From Zygaena filipendulae (lineage: Eukaryota; Arthropoda; Insecta; Lepidoptera; Zygaenidae): a DNA stretch of 64,000 nucleotides. A model generated the notes under the pieces. The model made no database searches. It was given only the letters and a program-made list of their open reading frames with translations, and was not told the DNA's origin. The stretch spans positions 2,752,001-2,816,000 of the forward strand of contig OU015664.1 in NCBI GenBank assembly GCA_907165275.2. Reading direction: 5' to 3'. Shown here one piece after another: positions 1-64,000 of the stretch. A program made the position numbers and the translations under genes. Numbering within the stretch: position 1 is the stretch's first letter; the number at the start of each line of letters is the position of its first letter.

Positions 1-115
1 ATTAATCACAAAATCGCTACTTTTCTGATTGAAACTGAAATATGATAGCAACAAAAGTTACATAATTGCCCTGCAGTTAGGTACCTTCTTTTAAATCGTT
101 ACACTCCATTTTCAG

Positions 116-311
116 GTAGGTGTGAATGACAACGGAAAAATCCAATACTTGAATGCCACCATCATCGAAGACGACGGCTGCTCCCACAACGAGAACATCT
201 TGAGCTACACAGTCGGCGGTTTCAAGAACTGCTACGACACGGATTACTACGATTTGAAAACCGCTTCCGTCCTCACCGATCTGCCGTCGAACTCTTTTGC
301 TAGAGCACCTG
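116..311 (+). CDS. Aldehyde oxidase exon a
   Basis: Acceptor ttttcag at 109-115, donor ctg|gtaagt at 312. It begins in phase 0 with VGVNDNGKIQYL and ends in a split Gly codon of RAPG. Upstream exons lie left of the window. Confidence 0.9.
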
Positions 312-2233
312 GTAAGTGATTGAAGTTTGAATGCTGTGTTGTGGATCACATCAAGAAATCTCTCTGAAAGTCAATGTTTTCGTGAATTCAGAAAGTAGGT
401 AATTTGTTTTATAATAAATCTTGATTCTTTATTATTTATCAGGTACATGCGAAGGTATGGCCTGCATCGAACACATTATGGAACATATCGCTTTCGCCGT
501 TCAAAAGGATCCTACAGACGTACGCAAGGAAAACATGAGGACAGACGACAACGACCTACCATCACTCATAGACGATCTGAAAGACCGATGCGGTTATAAT
601 AAACGTGTCGAAGAAATCAAGCAATTCAACCAGGCGAACAGATGGATGAAGCGGGCCATTAAAGTAAACATTATGTGTTTCCCGGTGGAGTTCTACGGCA
701 ACTTCAGCGCAATGGTGTCCATCTATAGAGGCGATGCAACCGTTACTGTCACCACGGGCGGCATAGAAATGGGGCAAGGTGTCAATACGAAAGCCGCTCA
801 AGTGTGCGCGTACAAACTGGGCATTGATCTTGACAAAGTCTCAGTTATACCGAGTTATACGTTTGTTTCCGCTAACAACGTCTTTTCCGGATCCAGTATA
901 ACAAGCGAGAGCGTATGTTACTCCATAATAAAAGCGTGCGATAAATTGAATGCTAGATTGGCGCCGTACAAACAAAAAATGCCGAACGCTAAATGGGAGG
1001 ATATCATAACGAAAGCGGGTGAGGATGAAGTGGATCTGACCGCGATATATATGATGACTGAAAAGGAAGAGGATTTGAAAAGTTACAGCGCGTTCGCAGT
1101 CGCGATAAATGAGACGCAATTGGATGTGTTGACGGGGAGATATGAGATGCTGCGAGTCGATATATTGGAGGACGTCGGACTCAGCGCCAATCCTAAATTG
1201 GACGTTGGACAGGTATTTGTTAGAAAATATTGTTTTTGTACTACTCAATTTTTTTGAGGACATCTTTGCGTCGCTGATTGTAAATCCTGGCAAGGATCAT
1301 ATCATATCAATGTTTAGGGCACAGAATCATGTCAGCGAGATAGAAATAGCGCTGCAATCCATTTAGCAGCTGGCCATAGTATTCTATAGATATGGTTTAA
1401 ACGTTTTTTAGCTGGAAGGTGGCTACATCCAGGGCATAAGCTACTTCACGACGGAGAAGTTGGTGTTCGATCGAAACACGGGCAAGCTGCTCACCAACCG
1501 CTCACTCAAGTACCACGTCATGCTGGCCAGGGACATCCCTGTAAAATTCAACGTTTACTTTCGATACAATTCCAAGAATCCCAAAGGAGTTTTGGGATCT
1601 AAAGGTAAAATCTTTTTATAGAAAAAGCTCGCAACCACAGAAAGATAGAAAGGACAATTAACAACTCAGTTTAGTATGAAAACAAATGAAAACCAAGGTC
1701 GTCGGCAGATTTTCGCACCCAAAGCTATTCCACACGCACACGGCCATGTACTCTGTCTCCATATGGAACTGATGCTCCTTTTTTGAAGTAGGTTAAAAAT
1801 AAAAATAGGGTCAGTTTTGTAACCGTTCTTTGCAACCGTAGTGCGCTTGCACCGCCAACATTACATCTGTATTTGAATAGGTATTCTTTCGTCTGTGGTG
1901 GCGACGTGACGCTTTGAATACACCTGAGAGTAGATTTTATAAAAAATAATATTGTTGTTTTTAGCGGTTGGTGAAATGGGAATATGCACAGCTCACGGAA
2001 TCACTCACGTGCTAAGACAATGTATTCTCGAGTCGAGGGGAGAATCCGGTTTTAACGACAACGAATGGTTACACATTGGTGAGACTTTTTGGACCCTTAG
2101 TTTATATGATTATGTTGATAACTATTATTTTTTTATAAATTACTGTTTTTTTTTTTTGTTTTCAGACATACCATACGATACTGAGTCAATATTGCAAGCG
2201 CTAAATGTGAAGTTAGAAGAAATGGTCTTATAA
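116..2233 (+). CDS. Aldehyde oxidase / xanthine dehydrogenase family, C-terminal part (5 exons, 5'-truncated by window)
   Basis: Exons join as 116-311, 443-1212, 1412-1604, 1965-2078, 2166-2233 with consistent phase and GT-AG ends, giving about 446 residues and a TAA stop. Seen: LPSNSFARAPG at the first junction (family LPSNTxxRxxG), GGIEMGQGVNTK (molybdopterin-binding GQG loop), SANPKLDVGQ joined to LEGGYIQG, and GSKAVGE with the glutamate that is the catalytic base in this family. Members are cytosolic molybdo-flavoenzymes with 2Fe-2S, FAD and Mo-pterin domains that oxidise aldehydes, N-heterocycles or purines; only the Mo-pterin half is visible here. The wording (EHIMEHIAFAV, GSSITSESVCY) fits insect aldehyde oxidases better than XDH, but substrate cannot be read from this. 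After the catalytic Glu the usual Pro is replaced (AVGEMGIC). Introns are short (87-360 nt), unlike the neighbour gene, which converges on it. Confidence 0.93.
443..1212 (+). CDS. Aldehyde oxidase exon b
   Basis: Largest oxidase exon (770 nt). It completes the split Gly, then runs TCEGMACIEHIMEHI through the MGQG pterin loop to LDVGQ. Donor cag|gtattt at 1213; phase 0 at the end. Reading through the donor gives a short intronic tail with a stop, which is not coding. Confidence 0.92.
1412..1604 (+). CDS. Aldehyde oxidase exon c
   Basis: Acceptor tttttag at 1405-1411. Encodes LEGGYIQGISYFTTEKL through NPKGVLGSK and ends one base into the Ala codon of KAVGE. It carries no ATG-initiated ORF; it was found by homology reading and phase. 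Confidence 0.9.
1965..2078 (+). CDS. Aldehyde oxidase exon d (catalytic Glu)
   Basis: Acceptor ttttag at 1959-1964, donor ttg|gtgaga at 2079. Encodes AVGEMGICTAHGI; the family's catalytic glutamate is the GAA at 1973-1975. It ends in a split codon of HI(D/G). Confidence 0.9.
2166..2233 (+). CDS. Aldehyde oxidase terminal exon
   Basis: Acceptor ttttcag at 2159-2165 after an 87-nt intron. Encodes DIPYDTESILQALN to the C-terminus MVL, with TAA at 2231-2233. Confidence 0.88.
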
Positions 2234-2277
2234 AGTGTTTCTACCTATTACCATTTTTGTTTATTTGCTGTACTGTT

Positions 2278-2321
2278 AATAAAAAGAATTGATTTTTCAG
2301 TATTTTAGATTATTCAATAAA
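2278..2321 (+). terminator. Poly(A) signals of the oxidase gene
   Basis: Two AATAAA hexamers, at 2278-2283 and 2316-2321, lie 45 and 83 nt after the oxidase stop codon. This is the expected spacing for a short 3' UTR. Confidence 0.65.
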
Positions 2322-2345
2322 ATTATGCTATTTGTGAAATTTCTC

Positions 2346-2512
2346 TAATATTATAAATGCGAAGCGAATGTGAGCTTTCACGCCTAGTCACGTAATTATA
2401 TTGACCTTTATGAAGTTTTGCATACACGTTGTCAGGGGTACCTACAGAAAGGACGCGTGGGTAGGTACTTCTTACTCTAGAATTCCCGCGGGAATTTCAT
2501 AATTCGGAATTT
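2346..2512 (+). repeat. Short interspersed repeat, CCCGCGG-core family
   Basis: Carries the family's 5' start (ttataaatgcgaa), 'tttgcatacacgttgtcagg' and 'attcccgcgggaatt'. The 3' part is lost. The family resembles lepidopteran Metulj-like SINEs or RTE 3' tails; that name is from memory and not searched. It lies between the two convergent transcripts. Confidence 0.75.
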
Positions 2513-5500
2513 TATAATTAAAGAAAAGCAAAAACCAAAAAAATAGGGGAATAGGTAAAAAACGTTGCAAAAGTTTAAATAAAACCGTTGTCGATTAATC
2601 AATTACAGATTTATTTCTCATTGTCAAAAAAATACACAATCATCATAAAAAAATTAGTCTCTATTACACAAGTAGGCCCAAAATTAGGCCCCGATTTTAT
2701 AAATAAATCAAAAAGAATCCATATCTTACATTGTAAAAATTAGCTTACATTTATACAAAACAACCAATTCGGAAATAAATAATTAAAAATAAATTACATT
2801 ATCAACTCATATAAAACACAAAAAAATAATTCTCACGACTAAAGAATAAAGAAAATTGTTGTTTCTATACATTCATAGATTACATAATTATATCAACAGT
2901 TAGTGTTAGGCAAAAAGTGCAATCGAAATGTATTTCTTTTCTAATACTTACATTATTTAAATATCATAATATTCGCGCAGTCTAACTAACAATCAATTTT
3001 AAACCTTAACTGATTGGAATTGAGAGTTGAAAATTGAATGAGCTCTAAAAACTGCACTATACCAATTTCTACCTACAATTTCATTCTATATTTCCGCTTC
3101 ACGACACAGCGCCAGTCAATTTTCAACTTTAATTCGATAGGTTAAAATTTGCATACCGCTTGCAATACATGGGAGTTGGAAGCAATTGGTCACGAAATTT
3201 TAATATCCTATTATTTCTTTTAGTGAGACTTCATTCTCCTCCCAATGGACAATGTTTAAAATTACCATTAAAAAACTACCTACTTCTAAATATCAAGTTG
3301 TCGTTTATTTTCGTCATAGAGTATTTACCTAACAGAAGACGCCAAAGATGCAACGTTCTGGAAAAGAGTGTCACCTTTAGCGGAGGACGAGGTAACACAA
3401 ACTTAGCAAATGCCGTGTCGTTAAGGACGTACAGTCAGAATCTAAAATATGTAACTAATATTTGTCAGTTGTTAGTTCAAAGTTCAACGTACGCGCTTAA
3501 ATTAAAAAAAAGTGTTTACATATAATATTTTTGATGCTGACTGTACATAACCATAATACGAGTTCACAACTTAACGAATACGCACACAAGTATAATCAAT
3601 TCATCGAGTGTGATCCGCGCTCTTGTACCTACTTTTAATCATCCATCAAGCATCATCCGTTAATGGCATCTCCTATTGGTTAATTACATTAAGAATTTAA
3701 AATTAGACCGTTAATAGTGCCGATTTCAGAGCACGAACGAAAGATAAAAACCAAAATATAAAACCTGCCATTACTCTCTTTACAACAATAACGTATTTAG
3801 TTCAGCATAAAGACCGTCTTGCGCCGAATTTTTCACCTTTACTATAAAATTGTAAGTATTCTTAAAAAATTACCTTGCAGGCTTTGTACAGCCGCCATTT
3901 TCCTCAATTTTTACAACTTAAATTATAAAATTTAGTTAATAAATTAAGTAATTTATATTCAAATATACAATATAAAATACATTTTAATTGTGATGATCGT
4001 GAGATTCGCTAATTGCCCCCCCCCCCCCCCCACCAATAAAATAAATCAGTCTGGTCAAAATTTTTATGTGCATTTGTGTGAATTATATCAATTAAATGAA
4101 GTATGTATTTAAAAACGCGTATCTAATTTTTATTGGTCGGAAGACACAAGCGCAAGAACTAAATAATTAATTATTCATATAATATGAAAGAAAAACGAAC
4201 CACTTTAGGATTTTGTGATATTTTTGTGGTAAATTAAAATATGATTTCATTTTATCAATACCAGTAATATTGTGCTGACTATAGTCAACTAACCAATAAG
4301 AATGAGTGGTTTTAGAAAGATTTTTTTTAGCGAAAAGATCGCTCAAAATAAATACCGTTCCTTCACAGTTCTTTGAATCGTTGCACCTTGAGTTTTTGGT
4401 ATATCAATGGGAAAAATAGAATCATCAAAATTACTTACCGGTTGACTATGCAATGGTCAAGTTTTATAGTGTACTAACGATACCTACTCACTGCCTACAT
4501 AGCGCTCGTAATATATACCCTGCACATAACATGTATATAGCTACGTCTATGATAATTGGCTCCGAGACACCGAACATACAGACATAATTATCACATTTAA
4601 TATAATGTCACTTGTACATAATATATTAAGCACAGTGAGCACTAAAAGTGTCCTTAAACATAATATACAATTTACGCAATTAAAATAATTAATTACCGTA
4701 AAACTATCATTACAAGCCAATTAATATAAAAACAATAGTGGCCATAGTTAATTAACAGCTACGAAATATGAGGTATACTTTAGACTTCGATCGTTCGGTA
4801 TTGTTGGAATGGTATTAATTGCCCTAAAGGCGGCGTTGGCCTAATTTACACAAGTCGCAGTCAGAGAAAAGAATGGACTAAATCACATTTGCTTCTCATT
4901 CACTCAAGAGTAAAATGGAAATATAAGAAAGTAATCCGAATGTTTTTACTGTCTTTGGTACCTAAGTAAATTGGTAATATTTAAAATTCAATTACATTAA
5001 AGTTTCCTGCACAGCAAAGTAAGCATAAAGTAAAATGTTTTGTCGATCCTGGAAATGATAGTGTTTTAAGCTATCAGTACTGATGCCAAAATAAATATTA
5101 TAATTCTTCATTTAGAGGGTCAAATTCTACTCTCGAAAAACATAAACCCTTACCGCTCACGGTCTACCCACATATTATATCCATACTTGCATATTCATTT
5201 TAAGCCGCTACGGAGGTTTATGTGGGAAAATCTTTATCGATGCAAGAGAGTTTTAACTTAATCCATTTTCATCTTTGTCTACGACCAAACATTTGTCGAT
5301 GGTCTCACTTCGAGGTTCGAACTTGGCCAACGTATGGAGCGTTCGCCTCGTATCAATTTGCCGACTTTAGCGTTCGTCGCGGTTCGACCGATATCTATGA
5401 GCGGCTTTAAACCGTTATTTGTAGACGCGCGTCGTACTTTGAGTGAAGTCCGCACCGAAAGTAGCTTAACGCTTTACCATCGTTGCCATAAGATTCAGCA

Positions 5501-5616
5501 ACTGCCACGTGTTAAACTACTTTCGAGACATCGAACATAACACTGGAGTCCATTAGAATCGCGCACGCGGCAAAAACCATCGCGTGCAGCTACCTAATTG
5601 TATTCCATACAAAACT
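2513..5616 (-). other. Repeat-poor interval, probable 3' UTR of the MAX-1-like gene
   Basis: No coding region or interspersed repeat was seen across about 3.1 kb, in contrast to the rest of the window. AATAAA on the minus strand is found at 4129-4134, 3304-3309 and 2610-2615. A run of 16 C lies at 4016-4031. The 121-residue ORF at 3160-3525 has low-complexity, untypical composition and is taken as chance. The long 3' UTR is an inference from freedom from repeats and position. Confidence 0.4.
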
Positions 5617-5620
5617 CTTT

Positions 5621-5855
5621 CGGCCGCACTCAGAGTCGACTTTAATGATTACTTAGTTAAGAATAGATTTTTAAAACCAAACTGCCGCAATCAGACAAGT
5701 TTAATAAATTAGTTAATTGACATTTAACTAATTAAGTTACATCTCATTAAATGCCAATTAACATTAATTTACTGAACGTCTTTGATTGCTGCAGTTTTGT
5801 TTAAAAATCTGTACTTAACTAAGTAATCATTAAAGTCGCCTCTCAGGCCGTTAGC
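5621..5855. mobile_element. MITE-like element with about 65 bp inverted ends
   Basis: The left end (ggccgcactcagagtcgac then ttaatgattacttagttaag) is repeated in reverse at the right end (cttaactaagtaatcattaa then gtcgcctctcaggcc). The two ends match imperfectly over about 65 bp, with roughly 100 bp of AT-rich centre. No ORF, so non-autonomous. An isolated copy of one end lies at 28373-28447. Confidence 0.75.
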
Positions 5856-6055
5856 CGCACTATATAATAACAATAATAACTGCCAAAAGTACGTTACTTA
5901 CTCGTAGATAGTTGAGCTGCGTCCCTCCACACGAGGGGGCGGATTTTAATTTATAATTATTATCATATCATATCGAGAACACCACTAGTTCGGAGCACAG
6001 CACACCCTGCCACTGGATGGTCCACAGTTTACTTGTGATTGACGCAGCGGAGGAG

Positions 6056-59308
<53,253 letters not shown>

Positions 59309-61961
59309 CTGAAACAAAAACGAATTCATTATTACAAGTCCTAGATTTCCCTGCTTAACGTAACTAGTATCGCCATCTATTGACTACCAGTGGAATTCCA
59401 TAAAATTAGAGAAACATGAATAGAATGAGTTTGAAGGGTCAAATTGACGACGTAGTTCTAGCACCACCTAAGAGATGGCGCTGTCACTATTGCGCATATT
59501 ATGTACATTATTGAACCACGTGGTTGTGATGGTAGCATGTAGGAATGGCTAGGTCTACGGAGTTGCCTACATTATTCGTAAAATTTTAGCTAACAATAAG
59601 TTTACCATTTTAGAACAGAACAAAGTCAGTAAGTATGACTGTTGTTTTGAAACTTGTACTAAATATTATGTACTACTTTTAGATTCGCTCTTACTAGATA
59701 CTTATTACTACATTACTTATTACTACTTATACTTATACAATTTTCGCCTAGCCGAACACAGAACCTCCTTCTTTTTGGAAGTCGATTAAAAATGGTATTG
59801 GATATTTTTATGGAAAGTTGAAACCTCGTAGAACAACAGAAACTGTATCTAGTATACATGATCTATAGTCTATACTAATATTTTATAGAGGCAAAGTTTG
59901 TAAGGTTGTAGGGGGTATTCTCTGGATCTACAGAACCGATTTGAAAATTCTGTTACCAATAGAAAGCCACGTTATTTGTGATTGTCACAGGTATTGTAAC
60001 CAGGAATTCCCGCGGGAACTCCAAAATTACCACGGGTGAAACCACGGAGAACAGCTAGTCTTCAATAAAGAACAAATTCTAAAATTTAAACGTACGATCC
60101 GAAACCGTGGAAAAGGAAAATCAAAAGAATTTTGAGGACTCAAAGCAGTATCTAATTTATCTATCAAATACGACAAACCAACAAATGCATTCGGGTTGCA
60201 TATAGAAGTCAAAGTAAAGCGTCGTGAGTCGTGACTCGTGAATATTCGATAAATCAAAATCTCTCTGAAGTTCGAAGGAATATGCGGAAATTCCTGCAAA
60301 TAAAACATTTCGTAAATAGGTTTGATTTTATTGGGAAATACAATTTCATCAGTAAGTATCATTTCCTCACATCTGGTCGCATTATAGTTATATAAAAAAA
60401 ACGTAATATATGTATAGCTGTTCGTTTGTCTCGGTAAAAGTGACACTGTTTGGTTAGTTGTAAATTTAAACTTTTGTTTTGATGTCCCATTACAATGTAT
60501 GAAACCTTTGTTGTCATAAATAAATGAAAAAAAAAAAAAAAAAAAAAACTCGACAGTGGTTGGACCGTTTTGCTTAATTTTGATCTTGAAACATTTGTTC
60601 AGTTCAGAAAAAGATTAAGGCTACTTTGGAGTTCCTGCAGGAATTTCGAAACTCACGCGGGTGAAACCGCGAGCACAGCTAGTCTAAGTTAAAAAATACT
60701 ATTTTTAAACTCTGCAGCCTTTAAACTTGACAGTAAAAAGCATAATAGCAAACAAAACTGCTTAAAACTTAACAGTTAAAAACCATTATTAAAAATAGTA
60801 GGTATTTATTTGGCCTATTTTAGGTATCAAATGTTTGATTTTTTTTAATATAATAAATATCTTAGAAAATATGATTTATTTCAACAAGTGGAGCAATATA
60901 TTGTAACCTTTCATTTTATTGTAACACGTCATAAGTGTTTAAAAAAGGTACCTAATCAATCACATGTAATCTGATTTTCGATCGTAACATATTAATATTA
61001 TGTTATTTACATTGAAAAATCTCATCTTCACAATATATTGTAAACCCCAGCAGGTTCAAAACACAACACAAACCTCATTACACAAAGACCTCAACACTGG
61101 GTCAGACGGCTCACTAAATTGAGGTAATGGCAATCTACACTTACTACCGACCAAACGGTCTGACCCCTAAAACATCAGTTGAGACAGTAGAGGAAAATGA
61201 AAACTTGAGATCAATTGGCGCTGGCTGCCATATATTTATAGCTCAAAGATATGACACATTCGGGTCAGCCCGTCTGTTCCTGACAGCATATACAGGGCTC
61301 TGTCAATTTTATTGACGTTTTGTTGTGTAACAGTCTCTTTTGCAACACAAGGGTGTTTATGAGTTTTCTCTGACGTAAACAATGATAGGGCACGTCGTGT
61401 CTCGATATAGCGTTACGTTATTGGTACGTAGCGTAGCATAGTCGTCGATTTATGTAATAAAAAATGTTTACTTACGTATGTACATCAAGTTTGGAATTTG
61501 GTTATAGGATTTTATATAGCTCTGCAACTAAATGCAGCGTCTGCAGTTAATTACGTCTTTTTAAATTACGTGTTTTAGTGCATTTTCGACTTTAGAACTG
61601 AATGCATACATCAAATTTACCTCTAACAATTAGTCTGCATCAGACCCACGGACAGTTATTATGTTCAGAAATGTGATTAATTTTACAAATAAAGTCAGTC
61701 ATAAAAATACAATCGTCTAGTGACTAGTGCATTCTAATTAATGAGTACCTATTTGGACCGGAATAACAAAAACGATGTTATGGTTCGGCAAAAAGATCGC
61801 AGACCAGTGTTGATAAAAGTTAACGGAATTAAAAAGAAAAAAAAAACAATTTCGTTTAGATAATTTTAGCTCTAGAGATGAGAAATAATATGAAGAGCGT
61901 AAGTGCACACATAATTAAAAAAATATATAAAATTACTTATTGTCAATGTGAGGTGAAATAA
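59309..61961. other. Sequence upstream of the visible exons
   Basis: Contains short interspersed repeats at 59870-60058 ('ggaattcccgcgggaactcc') and 60550-60685 ('cacgcgggtgaaaccgcgag'), a run of about 20 A at 60529-60548 and one 'ttttggaagtcgattaaaa' end at about 59770. No exon with coiled-coil coding could be found for the missing N-terminus. Confidence 0.6.
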
Positions 61962-61995
61962 ACCATCGAATGTACTCGTATTCCGTCGTATTTAG

Positions 61996-62264
61996 GTATC
62001 AAATTGGGATATATCGGTTTGTGGGATCCAAACTGTGCGTTTAAATTAAACGTAATAGTCAACAGAACATGCTCCAAAGCAATCGAGACAGTTTATAGAT
62101 TACCCGACTGTGCAAATATTGTGGGAAACATCTATGAACCCATGTATACAATCGCAATTGTCTTAAAAGTTTTCGAACATTATTTAGTTACTTGCATGTT
62201 AATTTATAATATTTGTGGTTTCTTTTACCTTTGGAAATTAAGTCCTAAGTCCAAAACAGAATAA
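61996..62264 (+). CDS. Unidentified exon-like ORF with hydrophobic helix
   Basis: An acceptor-like tcgtatttag at 61986-61995 opens a frame of about 88 codons that ends in TAA overlapping an AATAAA (62260-62265). It reads IGLWDPNCAFKLNVIVNRTC, ETVYRLPDCANIVGN, and a long hydrophobic segment around TIAIVLKVFEHYLVTCMLIY. Four to five cysteines and one or two membrane segments. No ATG start is needed if it is a terminal exon, but no partner exon was found. I do not recognise it; it could be a fragment of a retrocopy. Confidence 0.35.
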
Positions 62265-62477
62265 AAATGTGGGTGACCGTGTGTGTAAATCATAATACAT
62301 ACGAGTAAGTGGAGTCTCTGCTTTTACCGTCACATTATATCGAGTCTGTATAAGTTTTCAGCTCTATGTGATAATAAATACGACTAAAACTTACATAAAG
62401 GATAATTTTGGTCACACTATTTAGGTTCAAGGTAAATAAATATTAAATATTAACGCAAAACAGAAAAAAACATAAAC

Positions 62478-62771
62478 GATGGTGCATATACTGCGTGTGA
62501 TGAAGATGACTGATAAATCCATATCAGAAGTAAGATTACAAGTAAAGAACACCAGTTTTCAGTAGCAGATGTCTATTAAGTTCTAACATTATTAAAAATA
62601 AAATTAATGACCATATTATGTGTTGATGGTGCACATACTGCGTGTGATGAAGATGACTGATAAATCCATATCAGAAGTAAGATTACAAGTAAAGAACACC
62701 AGTTTTCAGTAGCAGATTTCTATTAAGTTCAAACATTATTAAAAATAAAATTAATGACCATATTATGTGTT
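62478..62771. repeat. Tandem duplication, 2 x 147 bp
   Basis: Unit begins gatggtgca(t/c)atactgcg at 62478 and 62625 and ends 'gaccatattatgtgtt' at 62624 and 62771. Only a few differences between copies, so a recent event. Confidence 0.93.
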
Positions 62772-62879
62772 AATACATTCGTCACATATTATTGTAATGT
62801 TTGCTATTTAATAAAAATCTTTGTAAATTATGCAAACCTGTTTATAGCATCACAGCTTACAAAGCTACCACATAATCTT

Positions 62880-63130
62880 GCCTCCTTGCCTCCTCACTCA
62901 ACCCAATACTGCATCACGCTCCCCAACGGTTCACGTTGCTGAAAGCAAAATCCCCTTCGATTTTCTGCATCGCACTCACACAGAAGCGAAAGATTTTAAC
63001 TGCGAATTGCCGAATTTTGCAACGCCAGCGGCTCGGCGCTTTGAGCCGGCGCTCTCAACCGGAAGGAACTTAGTGTTAGTTAAGCTTTTACTCAGCCAGA
63101 ACTAAATAGAGCTTTAAAGCGCACGAGTTT
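62880..63130. other. GC-richer unique island
   Basis: A stretch free of known repeats with 'agcggctcggcgctttgagc' and 'caggcgagccggccagg', less AT-rich than its surroundings. It could be a promoter or 5' exon for the minus-strand gene, but no splice donor or ORF settles this. Confidence 0.25.
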
Positions 63131-63644
63131 CAGGCGAGCCGGCCAGGTTATTACAGTTCTCACATGGAGTTTAGAATTTAGTTATTATTTAACTAAATGC
63201 TTCAGTTAACTTTAGGATGCAGAGTAACAGTTGGAGGTAAACATTGGTTTAACCCGGACATTTTGCATTTGAATTTGGGAATTAAAATTATAGATAACCC
63301 AACTAATAAACTCATTACTTGGGTAAATAAACTTTTATAATACATCGGAATCTTCTTGTAAATCAATTATGAACTCAAAATCAAGGTCGACGTATCTCCC
63401 CCCACCCCCCCTCCATTTATTGTGTGCGAAAATCACCCGGCGACACTGGTTTTCATCTGTTTTCATACTAAGCTAAGTTGATGTCCCTGTAGTTGGTAGT
63501 TCGTAGCCTAGGTGTAGTATCTCAGTGTTTTTGAACGAAACGTTCTCATTTTTTTAATTAAACGACAAGGCTGACTATCTTACGATCACTAATACAGAGC
63601 ACAGTTCAAATTTAAAGTTTCTGGACCTACCTCATATGTCCATT

Positions 63645-64000
63645 AAAATAAGGCTTCATCCTTATCGTAAATGCGAACGTAAGTTTGTTTTGTATTCAAA
63701 ACTCAAGTACTCAACCGATCATAGTGAAATTTTGCATACACTTTGTCAGGGTTGCGGAAAAAACGACATAGGGTGTTTTTTATCCCGGAATTCTAGCGCT
63801 AACTCTGAATATAACACGGGTGAAACCGCAAGGAACCCTTAATCTTTAATAGCATAAATGCAAATTTGTTTAAGTACGCTATTATGAAATTTAGAATATA
63901 CATAGGCAGGGGTACAAAAAAGGATATAGGGTACGTTTTATCCCGGAATTCATGCAGGAACTCCGAAATTAAAACGGGTGAAATCGCGGGGTACAGCTAG
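63645..64000 (+). repeat. Two tandem short interspersed repeats
   Basis: 63645-63840 ('tcgtaaatgcgaacgtaagt', 'atacactttgtcagggttgc', 'gggtgaaaccgcaaggaac') and 63845-64000 ('tataggcagggg'-like start to 'aaatcgcggggtacagctag'). The second reaches the window edge. Confidence 0.78.

Noticed and set aside
421..1257. Treating the 278-codon frame as an intronless gene
   Set aside because: The true exon runs 443-1212; both ends of the frame are intron read-through.
60027..60446. 139-residue minus-strand ORF
   Set aside because: Its C-terminal part lies in a SINE-like repeat, composition is Phe/Ile/Tyr-rich, and no motif is present.

Overview
This window looks like a piece of a lepidopteran (moth or butterfly) nuclear genome. 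The evidence is: two intron-containing genes with GT-AG junctions; GC-rich exons in AT-rich introns; dozens of short interspersed repeats of a kind common in Lepidoptera (a CCCGCGG-type core, 'acgctttcacg' and 'gcacagctagt' ends); several families of short inverted-repeat DNA elements; and a mariner relic. There are no bacterial-type operons, no CRISPR array and no rRNA. All assignments come from reading translations by eye; no search was run.

Layout. (1) 116-2233, + strand: the last five exons of an insect aldehyde oxidase / xanthine dehydrogenase family gene, whose 5' part lies left of the window. (2) About 2.5-6.0 kb: a repeat-poor AT-rich stretch, probably a long 3' UTR of the next gene, which converges on the oxidase. 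(3) 6056-59308, - strand: 26 coding exons of a PLEKHH/MAX-1 type adaptor (coiled coil, two PH domains, MyTH4, FERM). The exons total 4248 nt (1415 codons plus stop), every junction agrees in phase, and no stop interrupts the frame. The C-terminus is complete. The first visible exon starts in mid coiled coil, so the start codon exon is probably right of the window. (4) One 25.8 kb intron (33448-59245) separates two coiled-coil exons. It holds most of the inverted-repeat elements, a possible alternative first exon near 55.2 kb, and small ORFs that I cannot identify. (5) 59.3-64 kb lies upstream of the visible exons. It has repeats, a 147 bp tandem duplication and one unexplained exon-like ORF.

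The two genes are not functionally linked. The oxidase is a soluble molybdo-flavoenzyme. The MAX-1-like protein is a cortical, lipid-binding adaptor; its worm relative acts in netrin/UNC-5 motor axon guidance. Apart from these genes the window is mostly mobile-element sediment.

The items most worth a second look are: the alternative first exon; the internally deleted mariner with a perfect 27 bp hairpin at the deletion joint; a terminal-inverted-repeat element enclosing a 15 bp satellite; a 320 bp CA/CACG tract starting 10 nt inside an intron; SINE-like copies packed against splice sites; and four unidentified ORFs (34.2, 38.9, 40.0 and 62.0 kb).
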